Assembly: GCA_947176345.1 (NCBI GenBank)
Contig: CAMWQI010000006.1
Coordinates: 1-40,159, forward strand
Reading direction: 5' to 3'
From: an uncultured Ruminococcus sp.
GTDB lineage: Bacteria; Bacillota; Clostridia; Oscillospirales; Ruminococcaceae
Length of the DNA: 40,159 bases
In this document: positions 1 to 9,611 of the stretch, in pieces
How the letters are laid out: each line of letters begins with the position of its first letter
Position numbering within the stretch: position 1 is the first letter of the stretch
Program-made: the position numbers and the translations under genes
Notes under the pieces: model-generated
Seen by the model: the letters and a program-made list of their open reading frames with translations, nothing else
Told to the model about the DNA's origin: nothing
Databases searched by the model: none

Positions 1-55
1 GTATTATTTATTGATTATTAAATAATATTTATGGTAAATTTTTACATATTATCAC

Positions 56-84
56 TTGATTTTTTTGTGAAAATATGATAAAAT
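56..84 (+). promoter_or_regulatory. Promoter of the DUF1292 array
   Basis: A sigma-A-type promoter is visible: -35 TTGATT (56-61), a 17-bp spacer and -10 TAAAAT (79-84). It lies about 35 bp before the first DUF1292 start. No other good promoter is seen between the four copies, so it probably drives the whole array. Confidence 0.7.
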
Positions 85-119
85 AAATTATGCTTGAAAA
101 AAAAGGAGGTATTTTTTTA

Positions 120-470
120 ATGAGTGATTTTGACGAAAATGACGAATATTTTAGCAGTGAAGAGGTTCAGGAACTTATGGCGGATATTGCCAGTGAATTT
201 ATGGACGAAACACAGAACGAAAACGAATTTATCACCCTTACAAATGAAAACGGTGAGGCGGAAGAATTTCTTGTACTTGGCATTGTTGAGTATGAGGAAA
301 AGTTTTATATAGTTCTTCTGCCGACCGCTGAAGATGCCGACCATAATGTTATCCTTGAACTTGTTCCGGACGTGGAAAATAATTGTAGCACTTTTGCACC
401 TGTTCCGGAAGAAACTTTACAGGCTGTATTCAGAAAATTCATAGCTGAACATGGTGAAAATCAGAGATAA
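120..470 (+). CDS. DUF1292 family protein, copy 1
   Basis: Small, very acidic protein of 116 residues. I recognise the DUF1292 (YrzB-like) pattern: a head that begins MSDFDENDEYFSSEEVQ, then strands around ITLTNENGEAEEFLVLGIVEYEEKFYIVLLPT and VILELVPD, and a tail ending FRKFIAEHGE. The start at 120 is chosen because AAAAGGAGGT lies 8-9 bases before it; the longer reading frame from 90 would place that ribosome binding site inside the gene. First of four tandem copies, 18 bases before copy 2. The molecular function of this family is not established. Its high acidity and cytosolic nature (no signal peptide or membrane segment) are seen directly. Confidence 0.85.
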   Translation: MSDFDENDEYFSSEEVQELMADIASEFMDETQNENEFITLTNENGEAEEFLVLGIVEYEEKFYIVLLPTAEDADHNVILELVPDVENNCSTFAPVPEETLQAVFRKFIAEHGENQR

Positions 471-488
471 ACAGGAGGTATTTTTTGA

Positions 489-845
489 ATGAACGATTTT
501 GACGACAACGACGAATATTTCAGCAGTGAGGAAGTTCAGGAACTTATGGCAGACATTGCCGGAGAGATTATGGACAGTGCGGAAAATGATATGGAAACCC
601 TTACTCTTTTCAACGAGGACGGCGAAGAAGTTGAGTTTATTGTACTAGGTACGGTTGACTATCAGGAAAAATCCTATATAGTTTTACAGCCGACCGAATC
701 CGAAGACAATTTCACTGTTATTTTGGAGCTTGTCCCCGATGATGAAACGGAAACCTGTAGTTTTGCACCTGTCGGTGACGATATATTAGGCGATATTTTC
801 GACAGGTTCAGGGACGAACACGCCGGAGAGTTCAATTTTGAGTAA
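489..845 (+). CDS. DUF1292 family protein, copy 2
   Basis: Acidic protein of 118 residues and the closest relative of copy 1. The heads share the stretch NDEYFSSEEVQELMADIA and the DNA there is nearly identical, which points to a fairly recent duplication. The core (VEFIVLGTVDYQEKSYIVLQPT, VILELVPDDE) and tail (FAPVGDDILGDIFDRFRDEH) follow the DUF1292 pattern. AGGAGGT precedes the ATG by about 9 bases. It lies between copy 1 (18-base gap) and the broken copy 3 (13-base gap), so it is almost certainly cotranscribed. Function unknown beyond family membership. Confidence 0.85.
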   Translation: MNDFDDNDEYFSSEEVQELMADIAGEIMDSAENDMETLTLFNEDGEEVEFIVLGTVDYQEKSYIVLQPTESEDNFTVILELVPDDETETCSFAPVGDDILGDIFDRFRDEHAGEFNFE

Positions 846-858
846 AGGAAGTTTTTGT

Positions 859-1064
859 ATGAGCAATTTTCTCGAAAACGATGAAATTGAAGAAAACGAA
901 AACTATATAACTCTTAAAGACAACGGAAATGAAGTCTCATTTGAGGTTATCGGCGAAGTTGAGAAACCGAAACGTACAGTTTCGCACCGGTTGGCGACGA
1001 TATATCCAGAGATATTTTTAACAAATTCAGGTACGAACATATCGGAGAGTTCGATTTTAAGTAA
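859..1064 (+). pseudogene. DUF1292 copy 3, internal deletion with frameshift
   Basis: The head (859-963) reads a normal DUF1292 start resembling copy 4, ending ...FEVIGEVE. From 963 on, the conserved tail continues in another frame: 963-1064 reads ETETYSFAPVGDD, then DIFNKF and GEFDFK, then TAA, closely matching the tail of copy 2. About 28 codons of the core (from the VEY segment to PDD) are missing, and the junction sits in a short GA-rich stretch shared by both sides. The unbroken frame from 859 runs on to 1119 with about 50 unrelated residues and overlaps the start of copy 4. Its ribosome binding site, AAAGGAAG, is also weaker than in the other copies. I call it a pseudogene; a shortened product cannot be excluded. 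Confidence 0.8.
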
Positions 1065-1078
1065 AGGAGGTTTTGTGT

Positions 1079-1372
1079 ATGAGCGATTTTATCGAAAACG
1101 AAGAAATGGAAGAAAATGAAAACTATATAACCCTTACCGACGACGACGGAAACGAAGTCTCTTTTGAGGTTATCGGCGAAGTTGAGTATAAGGAACGCTA
1201 TTTTGCGGTGCTTCTGCCGTTCGATGAGGACGATGATGGTGTTGTTATTCTTGAAATTATGCCCTCCGACGACGAAACGGGTGAATTTCTTTCTATTGAC
1301 GACGAAAATCTTTTACAGGCTGTCTTTGAAAAATTCAAGAACGAATATGACGGAGAATATCAGTTTGAATAA
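1079..1372 (+). CDS. DUF1292 family protein, copy 4
   Basis: Acidic protein of 97 residues. Its head is shorter than in copies 1 and 2 (it lacks the EYFSSEEVQ segment) and begins MSDFIENEEMEENENYITL. The core EVSFEVIGEVEYKERYFAVLLPF and VVILEIMPSDDE and the tail LLQAVFEKFKNEYDGEYQFE are intact. Start at 1079 follows AAAGGAGG with an 8-base gap. Its head is nearly the same as that of broken copy 3, so copies 3 and 4 form a second subfamily beside 1 and 2. Last gene of the array; no strong plus-strand terminator follows, although the hairpin at 1427-1451 may also serve here. Confidence 0.85.
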   Translation: MSDFIENEEMEENENYITLTDDDGNEVSFEVIGEVEYKERYFAVLLPFDEDDDGVVILEIMPSDDETGEFLSIDDENLLQAVFEKFKNEYDGEYQFE

Positions 1373-1418
1373 ATCAATGTACTTTTCAGATTTGTTGAGA
1401 ATATGTAAAATATGACAT

Positions 1419-1451
1419 AAAAAAATCCCCTGTTGGTTAGCACAACAGGGG
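1419..1451 (-). terminator. Terminator of gdhA
   Basis: Perfect 9-bp stem CCCCTGTTG (1427-1435) / CAACAGGGG (1443-1451) with a 7-base loop. Read on the minus strand it is followed by a run of T (A run at 1419-1425), as expected for a Rho-independent terminator of gdhA. It may also end the DUF1292 transcript, though with a poorer T run. Confidence 0.85.
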
Positions 1452-1509
1452 ACTTAATATTTAATTTAATAATTTAATTTATTCCTGATGAGTCACTATC
1501 AGTTTTTAA

Positions 1510-2939
<1,430 letters not shown>

Positions 2940-2951
2940 TAGTATTTTATG

Positions 2952-3015
2952 AAAAAATTCCCGTACTGAATACGATTTGTTAAAATTTAACAGTTTTTCA
3001 TGTAATCTGTACGGG
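2952..3015 (-). terminator. Terminator of the valS-folC operon
   Basis: Outer arms CCCGTAC (2960-2966) and GTACGGG (3009-3015) enclose a second palindrome TGTTAAAATTTAACA (2978-2992). On the minus strand a T run follows (A run 2952-2957). It lies 9 bases past the folC stop, so it closes this operon. Confidence 0.65.
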
Positions 3016-3023
3016 ATATTAAA

Positions 3024-4313
3024 TTATTTTTCAATAGAATTAAGATATTCACTTGCTAAATAAAGTGAACCGCATACAACAACTATTCCATCATTTAAGA
3101 GTGCGTATTCCTTTGCCTTTGCAACAGCCTTATCGAGTGAGTGATAAACTCCCGTATGAGTGCCATACTTTCGGGATATTTCAGCGAGTTTTTCAGCGGG
3201 AACGGCATTAGGTGCGAAACCGTCCACGGTAAACATAACCTTTGAACAATGTGCAATATCACGTACGCACTCCGGATAGTCCTTTGAGTCAACCATACCC
3301 ATGACTGCATAAACATATTTGCAAGTACACATAAGAGTATAGAACAACTGGTTAATTCCGGCGGGATTATGACTTCCGTCAACAATAACAGGCGGATTGC
3401 CGTCAATATACTGCCCTCTTGCCTTGACTTTTGTTGTTTCAATGGATTTTTTTATTGCGTGTTCCGGAACTGCAAAACCTTTTTTCATAATATAGCGACA
3501 AGCCTCAATTGCAGTCACGGCATTCATGGGCTGGTGAAATCCGAGCATAGCCGTTTTATACTGCTCTTTTTTGTAAGTAAACGGCTTATTGTATGTTGGG
3601 GAGGCTATCAAATATTGCGTACCACAATATTTAAAATCCCGATGGTCAGGCATTATAAATTCAGCATTCTTTTCCTTTGCGACTTTTTCCACAAGATATT
3701 TTACATTGCGTTTATTGTCAATGGAAAGAATAACAGCCGAATCCTCTTTTATTATTCCGGCTTTCTGCTGTGCGATTTTTTCGACAGTATCGCCTAAAAT
3801 GTTTGTATGGTCAAGGGATATTGAAGTTATCACGGATAAAACCGGTGGTGGTATGACGTTTGTGCAGTCAAGAAGTCCGCCTATTCCGCACTCCAGTACA
3901 ACTATATCGCATTTTTCACATACGAAATACAAAAAAGCTATAGCCATAGTAATTTCAAACTGTGAATAAGATGGTGAATAATACTGATTGTCGATTTTTT
4001 TCTTGATAAATTCGCATATATTGCAAAGTGAATTATCGTCTATTTCAGTACCGTTTATGCGTATTCTGTCGTTATAGCGGAGTATGTAAGGAGATGTGAA
4101 TTGTCCCGTTTTATAGCCGGAATATATCAGTGCATTTGAGATATACTCAACTGTAGAGCCTTTGCCATTAGTACCGGCAACATGAATAAATTTAAGTTTT
4201 TTTTCGGGATTTCCGATAAGTTTCATTAAATTTTCCGTGCGTGACAAGTCAGTTATATGTCCGCCGGATTTGCTGTAGGAATTTATAAATTCCATACATT
4301 CATTAATATTCAT
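3024..4313 (-). CDS. folC: Folylpolyglutamate synthase / dihydrofolate synthase
   Basis: ATP-dependent addition of glutamate to dihydropteroate and folates; cytosolic, Mur-ligase superfamily. The P-loop GTNGKGS is at about residues 47-53 (HVAGTNGKGSTVEYISNAL), followed by FTSPY, ECGIGGLLDCTNVI, SLDHTNILGDTVEKIAQQKAGI and the C-terminal domain motif VDGSHNPAG. About 429 residues, full length. The ATG at 4313 is preferred over a GTG at 4319 because GAGGTG lies 3 bases before the ATG and overlaps the GTG. It is the last gene of the T-box operon and 9 bases behind the YeiH-type gene. The valS-folC association is common in Firmicutes, although here four genes lie between. Confidence 0.92.
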   Translation of the reverse strand: MNINECMEFINSYSKSGGHITDLSRTENLMKLIGNPEKKLKFIHVAGTNGKGSTVEYISNALIYSGYKTGQFTSPYILRYNDRIRINGTEIDDNSLCNICEFIKKKIDNQYYSPSYSQFEITMAIAFLYFVCEKCDIVVLECGIGGLLDCTNVIPPPVLSVITSISLDHTNILGDTVEKIAQQKAGIIKEDSAVILSIDNKRNVKYLVEKVAKEKNAEFIMPDHRDFKYCGTQYLIASPTYNKPFTYKKEQYKTAMLGFHQPMNAVTAIEACRYIMKKGFAVPEHAIKKSIETTKVKARGQYIDGNPPVIVDGSHNPAGINQLFYTLMCTCKYVYAVMGMVDSKDYPECVRDIAHCSKVMFTVDGFAPNAVPAEKLAEISRKYGTHTGVYHSLDKAVAKAKEYALLNDGIVVVCGSLYLASEYLNSIEK

Positions 4314-4322
4314 AAGCACCTC

Positions 4323-5408
4323 TTAAAGATTTGTATAGAAAATTCCTGTTGCAAGCTGTACGCCTACAGAAACAAGGGTTATCATTATCCAGCACGAAAG
4401 ACCTAAAATAATAGGTTTTTTGCCGTTTTTTATCAGCTTGACTATATTTGTGTTGAGACCTATTGCACACATTGCCATAGCTATGAAAAATTTGGCAATC
4501 CATTTTGCAAACGAGACAAAATTTTCATTGTAAAATTCCGTGAAAGAATTTTCCGGCATTACTCCTACAACAGTTGTTATTACAGATGCGAGTATAAAGA
4601 ATATTATGAAAAACGGAAAAATTTTCTTTATAGAAAAATTATTAGCCTGTCCGCCTGATTTTTTGGCTTTTCTTGTGCGATATACAGCCAGTGCAAGCGT
4701 TATCGGGATAATTGCAAGTGTACGGGTCAGCTTTACAGTTACGGCAGATGACAGAATACCATCAATGCTGTAAATTCCCTCCGCTGTGGAGGCGGCGGCA
4801 GTGACTGATGATGTATCATTTACAGCAGTTCCGGCAAAAATAGCGAATCCCTCCGAACCTAAACCGATAGTGTGTCCAAACTGTGGGAATATTAGTGCCG
4901 CAAGAACATTGAACAGAAATATAACAGAAATTGCCTGTGCAACGTCCTCATCGTCTGCATCAATTACCGGAGCGGTTGCGGCTATTGCAGAACCTCCGCA
5001 TATTGACGAACCCACACCAATAAGACAAGCGGTTTTCTTGTTGATTTTCAGGACTTTCATAAGTACAAAAGCCGTTATGAGCGAAATGCATACAGTCGAA
5101 ATTATTACCGGAAGACTTTTTCCGCCTACTTTTAAAATTGTACTTAAATTAAGCGAAAATCCCAGTATTATTACTGCCCATTGAAGTATTTTCTTTGAAG
5201 TGAATTTTATACCGTCTTTCAGTTTTTTATTTGCGAAAAATTCAGGCGTGGCAAGGCTTATAATCATGCCTATGACTATCGCAAAAACAGGTGCTCCGAT
5301 TATTTCAAGTGAAAAATAACCTATATTTATTGTCGCTAAAAATGAAGACAATCCGGCTATTGCAATGCACGGAATTATACCCAGCGAATTTTTTTTAATC
5401 CAGTTCAT
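4323..5408 (-). CDS. YeiH/UPF0324 family putative sulfate exporter
   Basis: Integral membrane protein of 361 residues with about ten hydrophobic segments, beginning MNWIKKNSLGIIPCIAIAGL. The family hallmarks are visible: GAPVFAIVIGMIIS, GVGSSICGGSAIAATAPVIDADDEDVAQAISVIFLFN and FAGTAVNDTSSVTAAAS. Members are annotated as putative sulfate exporters; the substrate is not proven. The start at 5408 is chosen because AAAAGGAAAATTTT precedes it; a longer frame to 5456 would overlap the preceding Dabb gene. Gap to that gene is 22 bases and to folC 9, so it is a mid-operon member under the valine T-box, an unusual place for an anion exporter. Confidence 0.85.
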   Translation of the reverse strand: MNWIKKNSLGIIPCIAIAGLSSFLATINIGYFSLEIIGAPVFAIVIGMIISLATPEFFANKKLKDGIKFTSKKILQWAVIILGFSLNLSTILKVGGKSLPVIISTVCISLITAFVLMKVLKINKKTACLIGVGSSICGGSAIAATAPVIDADDEDVAQAISVIFLFNVLAALIFPQFGHTIGLGSEGFAIFAGTAVNDTSSVTAAASTAEGIYSIDGILSSAVTVKLTRTLAIIPITLALAVYRTRKAKKSGGQANNFSIKKIFPFFIIFFILASVITTVVGVMPENSFTEFYNENFVSFAKWIAKFFIAMAMCAIGLNTNIVKLIKNGKKPIILGLSCWIMITLVSVGVQLATGIFYTNL

Positions 5409-5430
5409 AAAATTTTCCTTTTTTATTTGA

Positions 5431-5730
5431 TTAATATTCGTAGTCAATGCAGGCACGGTCTATTTTTACAGTGCCTATGAATTTTCCGAAAGCAACGTGT
5501 GCAGGGTGTACCTGATAAGCGTTAAGGTCGTCAATGGTCTCAAAGTCACATAAAAGTGATATTGTATAGTTGGACGGGTCAGCGTCCTTTGAGTTGATAA
5601 CGATTTTACCATTTTTGAGTTCCTTAACGTTTGCTATAACGTCGTTGAAACGTTCTTTAGCCTCTAAAGCGTTTTCATAAACTGATTTATCAGTTTCCTT
5701 TAATCTGAACATTACAATATGTTTAATCAT
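5431..5730 (-). CDS. Dabb family (stress-responsive A/B barrel) protein
   Basis: Protein of 99 residues with the Dabb pattern: MIKHIVMFRLK at the start, NAKELKNGK-like middle (VKELKNGKIVINS), a strand YTISLLCDFETIDDLNAYQVHPAHVAFGKFI and C-terminal VKIDRACIDYEY. Such proteins are small dimeric ferredoxin-like barrels in the cytosol; some are stress induced, most have no known reaction. AAGGAGAG precedes the ATG by 8 bases. It lies between the GNAT gene and the YeiH-type gene with short gaps, inside the T-box operon. Confidence 0.88.
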   Translation of the reverse strand: MIKHIVMFRLKETDKSVYENALEAKERFNDVIANVKELKNGKIVINSKDADPSNYTISLLCDFETIDDLNAYQVHPAHVAFGKFIGTVKIDRACIDYEY

Positions 5731-5743
5731 AAAAAATCTCTCC

Positions 5744-6271
5744 TTATTTTAAAATCATTCTGTACTTTTTACATCTGAAAGTACGGCCGTTGTCGAATTT
5801 GGAATATTTAGAATATCCCTCAAAGACAAGACCGCATTTTTGTATAACTCTGCCGGAAGCTGTATTTTCAACGGCGTGTTCTGCAACAAATTCACGGGCA
5901 TTGTGTTCGGAGCAGGCATATTCAATCATACGTTTTGAAGCCTCAGTTGCATAACCCTGTCCCCAGCAGTCGTATCTCAGATTATAGCCGAAACTCCAAA
6001 CATTTTCGTCCGGTCTTAATCTGATACCGCCCGAACCGATAAGTTTGTTGTCTGATTTCCGGACAAATCCCCATGTGTACTCATTTTCAAGGTTATTAAG
6101 AGAGCCGAGCCATTCTTTTGTTACTTCAATATTTTCATGACATGGATAAATCATATATTCTGTAACACGACTATCGCCAGTCCATTCAAATACAGCGTGT
6201 GCATCATTCATAGTAAGCGGTCTTAAAATCAACCGTTCAGTTTCGATAACCAGAGTTATAAATATACTCAT
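5744..6271 (-). CDS. GNAT acetyltransferase, RimJ/RimL type
   Basis: Protein of 175 residues of the GNAT fold. The N-terminal ETERLILRPLTMNDAHAVFEW, middle GSGGIRLRPDENVWSFGYNLRYDCWGQGYATEA (acetyl-CoA binding motif A) and C-terminal NTASGRVIQKCGLVFEGY are typical of ribosomal-protein N-acetyltransferases of the RimJ/RimL group. Cytosolic; the real substrate cannot be read from sequence. AGGTGAT precedes the ATG by about 5 bases. Only 4 bases separate it from the YjbR-like gene upstream. Confidence 0.88.
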   Translation of the reverse strand: MSIFITLVIETERLILRPLTMNDAHAVFEWTGDSRVTEYMIYPCHENIEVTKEWLGSLNNLENEYTWGFVRKSDNKLIGSGGIRLRPDENVWSFGYNLRYDCWGQGYATEASKRMIEYACSEHNAREFVAEHAVENTASGRVIQKCGLVFEGYSKYSKFDNGRTFRCKKYRMILK

Positions 6272-6275
6272 AATA

Positions 6276-6629
6276 TCACCTGTTTACAATATTATAGCTT
6301 TCGTCAATGATATTGCATAATATCTTAAAATCAATATTATTATCAAGGATTATAGAAATCCAAAGTTTTTTATTCATGTGGTATGCCGGAAAAGCCTTTC
6401 CCTCCGCAAGCAGACACTCTCTTGTAAGCGGTTCGCATTTCAGATTTATTATATCTGTAAATCCGGTCATATCGGGAATTAGTACGGATTTTTTTACTCT
6501 CATAACCAAAGCATACCATTTTTTATTTTTTGGATTTCTTAAAACAAATGCGTCAGGAGTTTTCAGCCACAGATATTCGGGGTCTGTGGCGTACTTCTCC
6601 TTTACGTATGATATTATTTTATCACGCAT
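6276..6629 (-). CDS. MmcQ/YjbR family protein
   Basis: Protein of 117 residues with the YjbR pattern: VKEKYATDPEYLWLKTPDAFVLRNPKNKKWYALVMRV near the start, INLKCEPLTRECLL in the middle and FPAYHMNKKLWISIIL toward the end. This is a small cytosolic double-wing DNA-binding-like fold with no established function. Its ATG (6627-6629) overlaps the valS stop by one base in the form TAATG, which suggests translational coupling. Part of the T-box operon. Confidence 0.85.
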   Translation of the reverse strand: MRDKIISYVKEKYATDPEYLWLKTPDAFVLRNPKNKKWYALVMRVKKSVLIPDMTGFTDIINLKCEPLTRECLLAEGKAFPAYHMNKKLWISIILDNNIDFKILCNIIDESYNIVNR

Positions 6630-9250
6630 TATTTTTTAAAAGCCTCTATAGACTGATTGATTTTAGCCATTTTTTCTTCTGCCTTAGCAAGTTTAGCCTT
6701 TTCAGCCTCTATGAGTTTTTCGGGGGCTTTTGAAATAAATCCCTGATTATTGAGTTTTCCGCTAAGGAAATCAATATCTTTCTGTACTTTAGCCTTTTCC
6801 TTTTCAAGACGTGCCATTTCCTTTTCTTTGTCAACGAGTTCGTCCATAGGAATGAAAATTCTTGCAGAGTCTGTAACGGCGTTTGCGGAGTCCGGAATAT
6901 CGAATTTTTCGCCTGTCTCAACGGCAGATGCAGATGCAAGCTTTTCAAAGAATAATGCACATGAGTTGAATAATTCTGGTTCTGCTGTCTCAATGAAAAG
7001 TTTAGCCTTTACGGATGGCGGGACATTCATTTCACTACGAGTATTTCTTACGGCTTTTATAGCAGAAATTATTTTTTCAAAAGATTTTTCTTCTGCTGAA
7101 TAGTCAATTGATTTATCATAAATGGGATAGTTTTCAAGAATAATCATTGATTTTTCATTTGTGAGTACCTGCCATATTTCCTCCGTTATGAACGGCATGA
7201 ATGGGTGTAATAATTTCAACATTCCCTGCATAGCCCATACAAGTACAGACTGTGCTTTTGCCATAGTCTCACCGCCAGCCTGAATGCGTGGTTTTGTTAA
7301 TTCAATGTACCAGTCACAGAAAACGTCCCATATAAAGTCATAGAGTTTCTGTGAGGCTACACCTAATTCAAATTTATCAAGATTTTCATTTACTTCTTTT
7401 GCAAGATTATTGAATTTATTGATAAGCCACTTGTCTTCTGTTTCGAGTTCGTCGGGCAGTCCTGTGAACTCAAAATCTTCCGGAAGATTCATCATTATAA
7501 AGCGTGAGGCGTTCCAGAGTTTGTTTGCGAAATTACGTGCGGATTTTACTTTTTCGTCGATATAACGCATATCATTTCCGGGGGAGTTACCAGTTGCAAG
7601 CATAAAACGGAGTGCGTCTGCACCGTATTCGTTTATAACTTCTAACGGGTCAATGCCGTTGCCGAGAGATTTGGACATTTTCCGTCCCTGAGAGTCACGC
7701 ACAAGTCCGTGAATAAGAACTGTATCAAATGGAACTTTTCCCATGTTTTCAAGTCCGCTGAACATCATTCTTATTACCCAGAAGAATATTATGTCATATC
7801 CGGTAACAAGTGTATTTGTTGGATAGAAGTAGTCTAAATCCTCTGTTTTTTCGGGGAAACCGAGGGTTGAAAAAGGCCATAATGCTGAACTGAACCATGT
7901 GTCAAGTGTATCAGGGTCTTGTCTCATGGGTTTGTTGCATTTCGGACAATTGCATGAATTTTCTTTAGTAACAACCATTTCACCACATTCGTCGCAATAG
8001 AAAGCCGGTATCTGATGTCCCCACCATATCTGACGGGATATGCACCAGTCACGGATATTTTCAAGCCAATGGAAATATATTTTATCGAAACGCTCCGGCA
8101 CAAATTTTGTATCTCCGTTCTTTACAGTGTCGATTGCCGGCTGTGCCAATGGTTTCATTTTTACGAACCACTGTGTAGAAACTTTTGGCTCAACAGTAGT
8201 TCCGCAACGGTAGCAAGTACCTACATTATGGCTGTAGTCTTCAATTTCAACCAATGCCCCCTCTTTTTCAAGGTCTGCAACAATAGCTTTTCTTGCTTCG
8301 TATCTGTCCATACCAGCATATGCCGGATAATCATCTGTAATTGTTGCATCGTCGTTCATTACGTTAATAACCGGTAAATTATGTCTTAGACCTACTTCAA
8401 AGTCGTTAGGGTCGTGTGCCGGAGTAATTTTAACAACACCTGTTCCGAAATCCATTTCAACATAATCGTCTGCAACAACCGGAATTTCCCTGTGAACTAT
8501 TGGGAGAATAACTGTTTTTCCGACTAAATCTTTATATCTTTCGTCTTTCGGATTTACAGCTACTGCTGTATCGCCTAAAAGAGTTTCCGGACGTGTTGTA
8601 GCTAATTCAAGATAATTGTCTGTATCCTTAATTTTGTATCGTAAGTGCCAGAAATGTCCAGCCTGTTCCTCAAAAGTAACTTCTGCATCTGAAAGTGATG
8701 TCTTGCATTTCGGACACCAGTTAATTATTCTCTCACCACGATATATAAGACCTTTATTGTAATATTTGACAAAGACTTCCTTTACGGCTTTTGAACAGCC
8801 ATCGTCCATAGTGAAACGTTCTCTTGACCAGTCGCATGAAGAACCGAGTTTCTTTAACTGTTCAACGATACGTCCACCGTATTGTTCTTTCCATTTCCAA
8901 GCACATTTCATAAAGCCATCACGTCCGAGGTCTTCTTTAGTAACACCTTCTTTACGCATAGCCTCAACGATTTTAGCCTCTGTCGCAATAGCGGCGTGGT
9001 CTGTACCTGGTAGCCATAATGCAGAATATCCACACATTCTTTTCCAGCGGATAAGAATATCCTGTAAAGTTTCGTCAAGGGCGTGTCCCATATGGAGCTG
9101 ACCGGTTATGTTCGGTGGGGGAATAACTATTGTATAGGGTGTTTTTTTCGGGTCGACTTCTGCACGGAAACAGCCTTTGTCGTTCCATGCCTTGTAGATT
9201 CTGTCTTCAAAATCTTTCGGGTTGTAGGATTTTGCAAGTTCTTTTGACAT
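6629..9250 (-). CDS. valS: Valine--tRNA ligase
   Basis: Charges tRNA-Val in the cytosol. A class I synthetase of 873 residues, the usual length. The HIGH-type motif is HMGH (about 53-56, in PPPNITGQLHMGHA) and the KMSKS motif lies near residue 523 (GRKMSKSLGNGIDP). The editing domain (TTRPETLLGDTAVAVNP), zinc-like cysteine pairs (CDECGEM, CNCPKC), the tRNA-binding domain and a C-terminal coiled coil (about 805-870, rich in E, K, A) follow in order. Start at 9250 follows AAAAGGAG with 8 bases between. First gene of a six-gene operon controlled by the T-box at 9296-9556. Confidence 0.97.
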   Translation of the reverse strand: MSKELAKSYNPKDFEDRIYKAWNDKGCFRAEVDPKKTPYTIVIPPPNITGQLHMGHALDETLQDILIRWKRMCGYSALWLPGTDHAAIATEAKIVEAMRKEGVTKEDLGRDGFMKCAWKWKEQYGGRIVEQLKKLGSSCDWSRERFTMDDGCSKAVKEVFVKYYNKGLIYRGERIINWCPKCKTSLSDAEVTFEEQAGHFWHLRYKIKDTDNYLELATTRPETLLGDTAVAVNPKDERYKDLVGKTVILPIVHREIPVVADDYVEMDFGTGVVKITPAHDPNDFEVGLRHNLPVINVMNDDATITDDYPAYAGMDRYEARKAIVADLEKEGALVEIEDYSHNVGTCYRCGTTVEPKVSTQWFVKMKPLAQPAIDTVKNGDTKFVPERFDKIYFHWLENIRDWCISRQIWWGHQIPAFYCDECGEMVVTKENSCNCPKCNKPMRQDPDTLDTWFSSALWPFSTLGFPEKTEDLDYFYPTNTLVTGYDIIFFWVIRMMFSGLENMGKVPFDTVLIHGLVRDSQGRKMSKSLGNGIDPLEVINEYGADALRFMLATGNSPGNDMRYIDEKVKSARNFANKLWNASRFIMMNLPEDFEFTGLPDELETEDKWLINKFNNLAKEVNENLDKFELGVASQKLYDFIWDVFCDWYIELTKPRIQAGGETMAKAQSVLVWAMQGMLKLLHPFMPFITEEIWQVLTNEKSMIILENYPIYDKSIDYSAEEKSFEKIISAIKAVRNTRSEMNVPPSVKAKLFIETAEPELFNSCALFFEKLASASAVETGEKFDIPDSANAVTDSARIFIPMDELVDKEKEMARLEKEKAKVQKDIDFLSGKLNNQGFISKAPEKLIEAEKAKLAKAEEKMAKINQSIEAFKK

Positions 9251-9295
9251 TTAAATAACTCCTTTTTTAAAAAAATAACTTCACAGACAAAACAC

Positions 9296-9556
9296 AAAAA
9301 ATCCCCGAACCGTAAAAGGTTCAGGGCGAATAGTGACTATCCGTGTTACCACCTGATTTCAGGAAAGAAAAACTTTCCTGCACTCTGTTCCCTGTAACGT
9401 GGGAAAATACGTTGACGGTTACTGAATATAAAAATCCGTTCACCGCCAAAGCTCAGGAACTACTTCAGAACATTCAGTCATATCACCTCACACCGTCCGG
9501 TGACTCTCTGTAAATCGTTGAATGAACATACTTGTTTCCGTCACAGCTTTTGAAAT
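9296..9556 (-). promoter_or_regulatory. T-box riboswitch (valine) in the valS leader
   Basis: On the minus strand the conserved T-box stretch AGGTGGTAACACGG is present (rc of 9341-9354), followed by the terminator stem CCCTGAACC (rc of 9318-9326) / GGTTCGGGG (rc of 9303-9311) and a T run. Upstream is a long structured leader with a stem pairing CATTCA with TGAATG (Stem I base). A GTG at 9484-9486 in the likely specifier region would fit valine, but I could not place the specifier with certainty. Known mechanism: uncharged tRNA stabilises the antiterminator and turns on the valS operon. Confidence 0.93.
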
Positions 9557-9564
9557 ATACATAA

Positions 9565-9593
9565 ATAATAACATATCCGGCGTATTTTGTCAA
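9565..9593 (-). promoter_or_regulatory. Promoter of the valS operon
   Basis: On the minus strand: -35 TTGACA (9588-9593), 17-bp spacer, -10 TATTAT (9565-9570). Transcription would begin near 9558, giving a leader of about 300 bases that holds the T-box. The promoter begins only 18 bases after the stop of the gene at 9612. Confidence 0.82.
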
Positions 9594-9611
9594 CAGGTTC
9601 AGGGAATTTTT

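Noticed and set aside
859-1119. Full open frame of the third DUF1292 copy as a normal gene, or a programmed frameshift joining its two parts
   Set aside because: The second half of the frame is unrelated to the family, and the true tail continues in another frame after a clear loss of the core. No slippery sequence or stimulatory structure is seen at 955-970; a deletion explains everything.
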